From DATCKG01 sp036562385 (GTDB taxonomy: Bacteria > Bacillota > Sulfobacillia > Symbiobacteriales > Symbiobacteriaceae), in contig DATCKG010000081.1 in NCBI GenBank assembly GCA_036562385.1, positions 1-28,110 of the forward strand: a stretch of 28,110 bases of DNA, read 5' to 3'. The translations under genes were made by a program, and so were the position numbers. The notes beneath the pieces are model-generated. The model was not told the DNA's origin. It did not search any database and was given only the letters and a program-made list of their open reading frames with translations. Below, piece after piece: positions 22,244 through 28,110 of this stretch. Every line of letters starts with the position of its first letter. Position 1 is the stretch's first letter.

Positions 22244-22420
22244 ATTCCAGATATACCCCTTTCCTCAGTTGCAAGCGCTACGGTGCTGGGGGTTGGACAC
22301 CGCCCTGTTCACCGTCGTCACATAATGAGTCCCTGTTCTGCGCGGTGCGTTACGGGGGCGCTTCGAAAAAAACTGACACAACCGTGGCATCCCGGCGGGG
22401 GTGGTGCATAGAGATAGAGT

Positions 22421-22485
22421 GAGACCCCCACCTGGCACAGGTCGCAGGCCGCCAGGCCAACAGACCGCCGCCATCAGGGGGTCTC
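22421..22485 (-). other. Potential multibranched RNA structure upstream of lpdA
   Basis: GAGACCCCC (22421-22429) pairs perfectly with GGGGGTCTC (22477-22485). The enclosed stretch holds ACCTG-GCA-CAGGT (22430-22442), directly stacked on the closing stem, and GGCC-GCCA-GGCC (22447-22458). On the minus strand the outer stem partly covers an AAGGAG ribosome site, 8 bases before an ATG that opens a 69-codon frame ending 21 bases before lpdA. A TTTTTTT run lies farther on at 22367-22373. In the stretch 22244-22558 this and the next hairpin are the only structures seen. Confidence 0.4.
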
Positions 22486-22505
22486 CTTAATTGTGTTTGC
22501 GGATG

Positions 22506-22541
22506 CCCCTGATCATGGGGGTGCCGGGCGATCAGAAGGGG
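22506..22541 (-). terminator. Hairpin after the alpha-galactosidase gene
   Basis: CTGATC/GATCAG pair, extended by CCC/GGG around a small bulge, 18 bases past the alpha-galactosidase stop. There is no U-run next to it, so termination is uncertain; it may instead be a 3' stabilising hairpin. Confidence 0.4.
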
Positions 22542-22558
22542 CCGCCGGTGACTGCCGG

Positions 22559-24763
22559 CTACCCATCCACTGCCTGCAAATGCCACATCACGCTCTGGAA
22601 GTCGCCCCAGGGATCGGGGAGGTACAGGCCGGCGTACATCAACTCATCGCCACGGTAAAGCCGGTCCATGCCTTCGATCCGGTACGTGCGGTCGGGATCC
22701 AGGCCCTTGAGCCGGAGCCGCCGGACAGGGGGATTGGCCTCGGCCAGTATGTGGACGTAGAAGGCCACGGCCTGCCGCTTGTCCTTGGTGACGTAGATCC
22801 ACGCGGCTTCGTTGCCCTCAAAGGGGCTGAGGATGCGGTACAGATCGCCGAACTGGATCACCGGTCGGATCCTCTTGTAGGTGGCCACCTGGTCCCGGAT
22901 GGTAGCCCGCTCCTTCTCGGTCAGCTTCGTGAGATCCAGTTCGTAGCCGAAGTTGCCCGCCATGGCCACATGGCCCCGGGTCTCGAGGGGAGTGATCCGT
23001 CCCACCTGGTGGTTGGGCACCGCCGAGACATGGGCCTCCATGGCGATGGCCGGGTAGACGATGCTGGTGCCGAACTGGATCTTCAGCCGGCCGATGGCGT
23101 CGGTGTTGTCGCTGGTCCAGGTCTGGGGCATGTAGTAGAGCATGCCGGGGTCAAACCGCCCGCCGCCACCCGCGCAGCTTTCAAAGAGCACATGGGGAAA
23201 CTCGGTGGTGAGCCGCTCCAGGAGTTCGTACAGGCCCAGGATGTAGCGGTGGGCCGTTTCCCGCTGCCGCTCAGGGGGCAGCGCTGCGGACCCGATCTCG
23301 GTCATGTTGCGGTTCATGTCCCACTTGACGTAGCGGATGGGGGCGCTCCGCAGCACCGCCGCGATCATATCGCCGACGGCCTTGCGCACCTCGGGGCGGG
23401 TAAAGTCGAGGACGAGTTGGTGGCGCCTTAGCGTCCGCGGGCGGCCCGGCACATGCAGACACCAGTCGGGGTGCTGGCGGTACAAGTCGCTGTCGGGGGA
23501 GATCATTTCGGGTTCGAACCAGAGGCCGAAGCCCAGCCCGAGGCTGCTTACCCGCTTTGCAAGGTCGGACAGGCCCCCGGGCAGTTTGCGGGTGTTCACA
23601 TACCAGTCGCCCAGGGAGGATTCGTCATTGTCGCGGTGGCCAAACCAGCCATCATCCAGCACGAAGACTTCGATGCCCAGGTCCGCCGCCACACGGGCGA
23701 TGGACTCGAGCTTTTCGGCATCAAAGTCGAAGTAGGTGGCCTCCCAGTTGTTGACCACGATGGGCCGGACCTGATCCCGGTAAACGCCCCGGGCCAGCCG
23801 AGTGCGGTAGAGGTCATGATAAGTGCGGGACATGGCGCCCAGGCCCTGGTCGGAGTAGACCATGACCACCTCGGGGGTTTGGAACGACTCGCCGGGCTCC
23901 AGGAGCCAGGAGAAGTCAAAGGGGTTGATCCCCATGGAGACACGGGTGGTGTGGTACATATCGACCTCGGCCTGGGCGACGAAGTTACCGCTGTAGACCA
24001 GGCTGAAGCCGTACACCTCGCCGTGGTCCTCGGTCGCGTCACGGCTGAGCAGTGCGATGAAGGGATTCTGCTGGTGGCTGCTGGCGCCCCGGCGGCTTTC
24101 GATGGCTTGCATCCCGGGCCGCAGGGGGGTCCGTTCGATATACCGCTCGCGGTTGGAGGCGCCGGAGAGGTGCAGGAAGTCGAAGTCGGACCGGTGAAAA
24201 TCCAGCGCCGCGCTGAGGGCCCGCAGCACCTTAAGGTTCCCGCTTCCCGTGTTCTGCAGCCGGGCGGAGCGGGCAAGGGCATCATGGTGGGCAAAGACGG
24301 TGTAGGTGAGGTCAACCGTCAGGCCAGAGACCCGGTCTGCCAGGGTGATCACCAGTGTCTCAGCCTCGTCCGGCGATTCCACGTAGGTGGCGGGCAGCCC
24401 GGACAGCCTGGGTTTGCCGGGTTCGATACGGTGGGTGAGGTAAGTCAGTTCTCCCACCGTGGAGCCATCGGGAAGCTGAACCTGGTAAGCGGGATGGCGG
24501 AAGTCGCCGCCGCCGTAGCCCGGGTACTCCTGGGGCAGCGTTTCCAGGGGCTCGTACCGGCACTCGGGCACCGGCGGCTGCCTGAACTGGCCCCGCAGTT
24601 TCCGGGGAAGCGGCGGCAGAAGCCAGGCCAGGTCATGGCTGTGGAGCCGCCTGCCCCAGTAGAGGTGGGTCAGGTACCCTTCCGGGGTCACCTGCATGAC
24701 GTAGCTGTAGCGAGGTCCCTGCAGATGGAAAAGGCGTTGTGGTTCGTTGTAGTAGATCGGCAT
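22559..24763 (-). CDS. Alpha-galactosidase, glycoside hydrolase family 36
   Basis: Hydrolyses terminal alpha-1,6-galactose from melibiose, raffinose and similar sugars. About 734 residues, the usual length of tetrameric GH36 enzymes. An N-terminal beta-supersandwich (~1-320) precedes the TIM barrel. VLDDGWFGHRDND and LWFEPEMISPDSDLYRQHPDW shape the active site. YVKWDMNRNMTE contains the nucleophile Asp. WTSDNTDAI carries the acid/base Asp. FESCAGGGGRFD is another GH36 signature. No signal peptide is present, so it is cytoplasmic and depends on sugar uptake. ATG is 9 bases after AGGAG. The MFS gene upstream is separated by a terminator, so the two are separate units. Confidence 0.95.
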   Translation of the reverse strand: MPIYYNEPQRLFHLQGPRYSYVMQVTPEGYLTHLYWGRRLHSHDLAWLLPPLPRKLRGQFRQPPVPECRYEPLETLPQEYPGYGGGDFRHPAYQVQLPDGSTVGELTYLTHRIEPGKPRLSGLPATYVESPDEAETLVITLADRVSGLTVDLTYTVFAHHDALARSARLQNTGSGNLKVLRALSAALDFHRSDFDFLHLSGASNRERYIERTPLRPGMQAIESRRGASSHQQNPFIALLSRDATEDHGEVYGFSLVYSGNFVAQAEVDMYHTTRVSMGINPFDFSWLLEPGESFQTPEVVMVYSDQGLGAMSRTYHDLYRTRLARGVYRDQVRPIVVNNWEATYFDFDAEKLESIARVAADLGIEVFVLDDGWFGHRDNDESSLGDWYVNTRKLPGGLSDLAKRVSSLGLGFGLWFEPEMISPDSDLYRQHPDWCLHVPGRPRTLRRHQLVLDFTRPEVRKAVGDMIAAVLRSAPIRYVKWDMNRNMTEIGSAALPPERQRETAHRYILGLYELLERLTTEFPHVLFESCAGGGGRFDPGMLYYMPQTWTSDNTDAIGRLKIQFGTSIVYPAIAMEAHVSAVPNHQVGRITPLETRGHVAMAGNFGYELDLTKLTEKERATIRDQVATYKRIRPVIQFGDLYRILSPFEGNEAAWIYVTKDKRQAVAFYVHILAEANPPVRRLRLKGLDPDRTYRIEGMDRLYRGDELMYAGLYLPDPWGDFQSVMWHLQAVDG

Positions 24764-24907
24764 GTGCTCCCACTCCTGCTACCTGAGACTCATTCACGGC
24801 AACCTTGCAGGTGTCCAGGCGCCCATATCGCCCGGGGCCGGCGGCGCCGGACAAAGAGGAGTTCCGGCTCGGACAACGGGCTTCCTGCTTGCCATCCCAA
24901 AAAACCA

Positions 24908-24937
24908 GGGTCCGATTCGCTGCTGCGAATCGGACCC
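24908..24937 (-). terminator. Intrinsic terminator of the MFS transporter gene
   Basis: A perfect 13-base stem (GGGTCCGATTCGC and its complement) with the loop TGCT. On the minus strand it is followed by TGGTTTTTTGG. It lies 40 bases after the MFS stop codon. Confidence 0.85.
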
Positions 24938-24977
24938 CATGTCCGTTTCTGACCTGCCGCTGCCCCGGCGCCGGTCA

Positions 24978-26219
24978 TCAGTCGGCGGTACGGGCCGTCT
25001 GGTCATAGCCCACCGGCGGACGGGAAGAGCCGGCGGGGCGCAGGGCGTACCGCTGCGCGAGTCCCACCATGGCCAGGGCAATGAGCAGGAAGGTGGTGAT
25101 GAACGCGATGACCCCGACCCAACCGCAGCGCATCCAGAAAAGCCCGCCGGTGGTGCCCGCGACGCTGGACCCGAAATAGTAGCAAAACAGGTAGAGGGAG
25201 GATGCGGCCCCCCGATTGGCCTTGGCCCGGCGTCCCACCCAGCCGCTGGCGATGGAATGCGCCCCGAAGAATCCCGCGGTGAAGAGGGCGATGGCCGCGA
25301 TCTTGATGGGAAGCGCCCTCACCAGGGTAGCCAGGGCCCCGGCCATCTGCAGGACCAGGCCCAGTGCCAGGATGGGCGCCCGGCCGTAGCGGTCGGAGAG
25401 GCTGCCCAGCCAGGCTGAACTGAAGGTGCCGAACAGGTAGAGGAGGAAGATCCAGCTGACGATGGCACCGCTGAGGTTATAGGGCGGAGAGGTCAGATAA
25501 TAGCTGATGTAGTTGTAAAGCGTCACGAACCCGCCCATCGCGAGGAACGCGATGGCGTACATGCAGCGCAGCACCGGATCTGCCAGGACTTGCAGGAGCG
25601 ACCGGCCGAGGCGCGAAAGTCTCAGCGGCTGGGGCTGAAAATGGCGGGAGGGGGGCAGCGTCCGGGCAAACCAGAGGCTGCATAGCAGGCTGATCAGCCC
25701 GATGGAGGCCACGGCTCCCCTCCAGTTCCACAGATCCGCCAGCGTGCCCGCCACGATGCGTCCGGCCAGTCCTCCCATGGAGTTGCCGGCGATGTACAGT
25801 CCCATGGCGGCGCCCAGGTGCTCCGGGTCGATCTCCTCCGACAGGTAGGCCATGGCCGTGGCCGGTACGCCGGCCATGACGATGCCGTGAAGAAAACGGA
25901 GGGCCAGAAACGCCTCAAATCGGGGGACCAGGGCCGCCGTGAGGCCAATGACGCCGGTGGCGATCATGGCCCAGGTCATTACAGGTTTACGCCCCACCGA
26001 GTCCGCCAAAGGACCTGCCAACACCAGGGAGGCGGCCAGGCTGAGGGTGGCCGCGGACACCGAGAGGCTGGCGCTGGCCGGGCTGATGCCGAACTCCTTC
26101 GAAAGCAGCGGCAGGATCGGTTGGGTGAGATAAAGGCTTGCGTACGTAGATAAGGCAGCCAGAAATAGGGCCAGGGTGACCCGCCGGTATTCGGCGGTTC
26201 CCCGCTGAAAACCGGGCAC
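24978..26219 (-). CDS. MFS transporter (YnfM-like, DHA1-type)
   Basis: About 413 residues with 12 predicted membrane spans, GTG start 8 bases after GAAGG. The loop 2-3 motif GPLADSVGRKPVM and its repeat LGSLSDRYGRAPIL in the second half are the classic MFS signatures. ALSTYASLYLTQPILPLLSKEFGISPASASLSVSAATLSLA in helices 1-2 is characteristic of the YnfM/arabinose-efflux-like group. Substrates of that group are poorly known; efflux of a small molecule is the default expectation. It has its own promoter region and terminator, so it is a single-gene unit. Confidence 0.9.
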   Translation of the reverse strand: MPGFQRGTAEYRRVTLALFLAALSTYASLYLTQPILPLLSKEFGISPASASLSVSAATLSLAASLVLAGPLADSVGRKPVMTWAMIATGVIGLTAALVPRFEAFLALRFLHGIVMAGVPATAMAYLSEEIDPEHLGAAMGLYIAGNSMGGLAGRIVAGTLADLWNWRGAVASIGLISLLCSLWFARTLPPSRHFQPQPLRLSRLGRSLLQVLADPVLRCMYAIAFLAMGGFVTLYNYISYYLTSPPYNLSGAIVSWIFLLYLFGTFSSAWLGSLSDRYGRAPILALGLVLQMAGALATLVRALPIKIAAIALFTAGFFGAHSIASGWVGRRAKANRGAASSLYLFCYYFGSSVAGTTGGLFWMRCGWVGVIAFITTFLLIALAMVGLAQRYALRPAGSSRPPVGYDQTARTAD

Positions 26220-26244
26220 GGGTGACGCCTTCTTTCTGAATGGG

Positions 26245-26287
26245 ATATCCTGATGGATATGATACTAGATCTTTCACACTATTTCCA
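26245..26287 (-). promoter_or_regulatory. Probable MFS gene promoter with overlapping inverted repeat
   Basis: On the minus strand, TGGAAA (26282-26287), 17 bases and TATCAT (26259-26264) make a fair sigma-A promoter. An inverted repeat ATATCC-TGAT-GGATAT (26245-26260) overlaps the end of the -10 and the expected start point. That is a typical place for a repressor operator. Confidence 0.5.
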
Positions 26288-26356
26288 GATGAGACCTTTC
26301 GGTATCCGGAAACGACGCTGGTACGACCCGTCCGTACATCGGTCCCCAACCGGCGA

Positions 26357-26388
26357 AAGGGAGATGGGTGCGCTGACCCATCTCCCTT
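26357..26388. repeat. Perfect 13-base hairpin upstream of the MFS gene
   Basis: AAGGGAGATGGGT pairs with its exact complement around a 6-base loop. There is no U-run on either side, and it lies upstream of the proposed MFS promoter, so it is neither a normal terminator nor an attenuator. It may end an unrecognised transcript or be a genome-repeated element. The surrounding 26220-26722 stretch has no supported gene. Confidence 0.4.
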
Positions 26389-26578
26389 CGCACGGGGCAG
26401 GATGGAACCTTCGTGCCCATCGCCTCCGAGTGGGATCAGAAGCAGGATGACGTAACTACGGGCGGACTGTTCCTTAAATGAAGTACATGTGCGGCGGACC
26501 CGGAGGACGGGGCACATTTCCAGGATGTCCAGCCAGCGCCTTTTTATGCAGAAGTCTGGCAGGTGTTGTCCAGTCCAG

Positions 26579-26610
26579 CCCTCCCGCGCGGCGGGAGGGT
26601 CGTTGTTTTC
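26579..26610 (+). terminator. Plus-strand intrinsic terminator with no assigned gene
   Basis: CCCTCCCGC-GCG-GCGGGAGGG forms a perfect 9-base stem, followed on the plus strand by TCGTTGTTTTC. No plus-strand protein gene ends here. It may close a small RNA from the upstream gap, or insulate the regulator promoter just downstream. Confidence 0.6.
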
Positions 26611-26637
26611 GTGATCAATTATATTTCATCTTGCGCA

Positions 26638-26666
26638 TTGACGATGGTTTCTTCTTCGGATATACT
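26638..26666 (+). promoter_or_regulatory. Sigma-A promoter of the deoR-family/pfkB operon
   Basis: TTGACG, a 17-base spacer and TATACT make a strong housekeeping promoter. Transcription would start near 26673, about 50 bases before the proposed regulator start. Confidence 0.75.
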
Positions 26667-26671
26667 CAAAA

Positions 26672-26687
26672 CGAGCATAACCGAGCA
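26672..26687 (+). promoter_or_regulatory. Candidate DeoR-family operator, tandem CGAGCA
   Basis: CGAGCA occurs twice with a 10-base period (26672-26677 and 26682-26687), right at the expected start point of the operon promoter. DeoR/GlpR-type repressors commonly bind direct or imperfect repeats at their own promoters, so autoregulation is plausible. Confidence 0.4.
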
Positions 26688-26722
26688 GATCCAGTCAGCA
26701 TTTCATGACGGGATGTGATCGG

Positions 26723-27487
26723 ATGTTCCCGGAAGAGCGCAAACGCCGCATCCTCCAGATGATGCAGAGCGGCCAGGCTGTCACGGTTCTGGGACTGAGC
26801 AAAGCGTTCGGTGTTTCGGAGTCCACCATCCGCCGGGACCTGCGGGAACTGGAGCAGGAGGGCCTGCTGGAGCGGACTCACGGAGGCGCCATGCCGGCGA
26901 ATCCCACCCGGGAGGAGCTAAGCTTTGCGGAAAAGACCGATCAGAACCGTGCGGAGAAGATGGCTATCGCCAAGGTGGCGGCCAGCCTGGTTCACGACGG
27001 TGCATCGGTGATTCTGGATGCGGGAACCACGACTCTGGAGATCGCGCGGGTGCTGAAGCACCGCCGGAACCTGACGGTGGTGACCAACGCGTACACCATC
27101 GCCGCCGAACTGGCCGATGCCCCGGGCATCGAGGTGATCGTGACGGGCGGATCCGTAAAGGGGAACACCCTGGCACTGGTGGGACCCCTTGCGGAGCGGG
27201 CGCTGGATGAGATCAACGCAGACATCCTGTTTTTGGGCACCAACGGCCTCGACCTTGAGCGGGGGCTGACCACGCCGACGCCGGCGGAGGCTTCGGTCAA
27301 GCGGCGCATGATTGCCGCTGCCCGGAAAGTGGTGGTGGTGGCCGATCACACTAAGATGCGCAAGATTGCCTTTGCCACCATCGCCCCCATCACCAGCGTC
27401 CACATGGTGATCAGCGACCGGGAGATGGACCAGCAGTTGGCCCGGGAGCTGACCAGCCGGGGCATTCAGGTCTTGATCGCCGAGTAG
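26723..27487 (+). CDS. DeoR-family transcriptional regulator (FruR/GlpR-like)
   Basis: About 254 residues. The N-terminal helix-turn-helix MFPEERKRRILQMM...VTVLGLSKAFGVSESTIRRDLRELEQEGLLERTHGGA is the DeoR signature. The C-terminal sugar-phosphate sensor has ILDAGTTTLEIARVL, VVTNAYTIAAEL, VTGGSVKGNTLALVGP and ADHTKMRKIAF. An in-frame ATG at 26705 would add six residues. The inner ATG matches the family start; neither has a strong ribosome site. It precedes a PfkB-type kinase by 23 bases, the usual fruR-fruK order, so the effector is probably fructose-1-phosphate or a related ester. Confidence 0.9.
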   Translation: MFPEERKRRILQMMQSGQAVTVLGLSKAFGVSESTIRRDLRELEQEGLLERTHGGAMPANPTREELSFAEKTDQNRAEKMAIAKVAASLVHDGASVILDAGTTTLEIARVLKHRRNLTVVTNAYTIAAELADAPGIEVIVTGGSVKGNTLALVGPLAERALDEINADILFLGTNGLDLERGLTTPTPAEASVKRRMIAAARKVVVVADHTKMRKIAFATIAPITSVHMVISDREMDQQLARELTSRGIQVLIAE

Positions 27488-27510
27488 AAGAATAGGGAGG
27501 CCCGCTGATT

Positions 27511-28110
27511 GTGCATAAAGCGATTACCGCCGTTGCCCTGAACCCTGCCATCGACCGGACCGTCCTGGTCCCGGGCTTCCGGACTGGCGCCACCAACCGG
27601 GTGGCCTCCTCCCGGCTGGATCCCGGGGGCAAGGGCATCAACGTCGCCAGGGTGGCCAGGGCCCTGGGCGCCCCGGTCCATCTTCTGGGGTTTCTGGGCG
27701 AAGACAACGCCAACCTGATCATCCGGACCCTGACCCAGCAAGAGATCGCTCACGATTTCATCCAGGTACCGGGTTCGAACCGTACGAATTGGAAGATCGT
27801 GGAGCCAACCACCGGTGAGCTGACGGAGCTGAACGACAACGGCTTCACCGTCACCGCCGAGCGGGTGGCCGACCTGGTCGACCTGGTGAAGCGGCGACTG
27901 CCGGAGACCGCCGTCCTGGTGCTGGCCGGGAGCCTTCCGGACGGCGCACCGGTGACGCTTTACCGGGACCTGATCGAACTGGCGAACCAGGCCGGGGTGC
28001 GTACCATCCTGGACGCCGAGGGGGAGGCTCTGAAAGTGGCCTTGGCGGCCCGGCCCACGTTGATCAAGCCGAACCGGGCGGAAACGGAGCAGGTCCTGGG
28101 CCGCAGCCTG
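27511..28110 (+). CDS. fruK: 1-phosphofructokinase / PfkB hexose kinase, partial (runs off right edge)
   Basis: The first 200 residues of a PfkB-family kinase that phosphorylates fructose-1-phosphate (or tagatose-6-phosphate) to the bisphosphate. AVALNPAIDRTVLVPGF and SRLDPGGKGINVARVARALG are the LacC/FruK N-terminal signatures. LLGFLGEDN, TNWKIVEPTTGELTELNDNG and LAGSLPDG complete the substrate side. TLIKPNRAETEQVLG near the edge is the usual approach to the C-terminal ATP site. GTG follows GGGAGG by 10 bases. Pairing with the DeoR-type regulator favours FruK; fruA would be expected beyond the edge. Confidence 0.88.
   Translation, partial: MHKAITAVALNPAIDRTVLVPGFRTGATNRVASSRLDPGGKGINVARVARALGAPVHLLGFLGEDNANLIIRTLTQQEIAHDFIQVPGSNRTNWKIVEPTTGELTELNDNGFTVTAERVADLVDLVKRRLPETAVLVLAGSLPDGAPVTLYRDLIELANQAGVRTILDAEGEALKVALAARPTLIKPNRAETEQVLGRSL

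Noticed and set aside
22265..22474. A 69-codon minus-strand gene upstream of lpdA
   Set aside because: It has a well-placed AAGGAG site, but the peptide is Pro/Arg-rich with no conserved look, and the sequence is dominated by inverted repeats. It is reported only as part of a structural finding.
26240..26708. Small plus-strand open frames in the gap between the MFS and DeoR-family genes
   Set aside because: No ribosome sites and no protein-like composition; they run through the hairpins and the promoter.

Overview
This is a high-GC bacterial chromosome segment with Firmicute-like habits: strong AGGAGG-type ribosome sites, many GTG and TTG starts, a Gram-positive-style BirA operator before bioB, SorC- and DeoR-type sugar regulators, and a GH36 alpha-galactosidase. 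High GC with this gene set suggests a Symbiobacterium-like member of the Clostridia. That placement is inference; there is no rRNA or other marker here. No rRNA, tRNA, CRISPR array or intact insertion sequence was seen.

Layout. 1-4.5 kb (minus): two membrane-anchored proteins of unknown function, a stand-alone bioB behind a BirA-type operator, and a beta-propeller lipoprotein. 4.8-15.5 kb: a complete-looking [NiFe] hydrogenase locus. It has a sigma-54 activator with a degenerate receiver domain (plus), a structural operon hupS-hupL-integrase-like-TPR (minus), a maturation protease (minus), and an accessory operon integrase-like-hypA-hypB-hypC-hypD-hypE (plus) followed by a DUF218 protein. hypF is not in the window. 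15.6-20.1 kb: a sugar or polyol island with FGGY kinase, GatD-like dehydrogenase and SorC-family regulator (minus), divergent from deoC (plus). 20.1-26.2 kb (minus): Nudix hydrolase, dihydrolipoyl dehydrogenase, GH36 alpha-galactosidase, MFS transporter. 26.7-28.1 kb (plus): a DeoR-family regulator and a PfkB-type 1-phosphofructokinase cut by the right edge, a fruR-fruK arrangement.

How it fits together. The hydrogenase lacks a Tat signal and resembles the group 2a (cyanobacterial HupSL / Huc) type. All three hydrogenase transcription units have good sigma-54 (-24/-12) promoters. Between the divergent protease and hyp units lie two GCCGA-N4-TCGGC dyads 31 bp apart. They sit exactly symmetrically, with the nearer dyad 84 bp from the -12 element of each promoter. 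A third near-identical site (16 of 18 bases) precedes the hupSL promoter. The nearby sigma-54 activator is the natural candidate to bind these sites, and its receiver lacks every residue needed for phosphorylation. The most unusual protein feature is a pair of small paralogues resembling the N-terminal core-binding (SAM-like) domain of tyrosine recombinases, without a catalytic domain. One is encoded in the hupSL operon and one heads the hyp operon.
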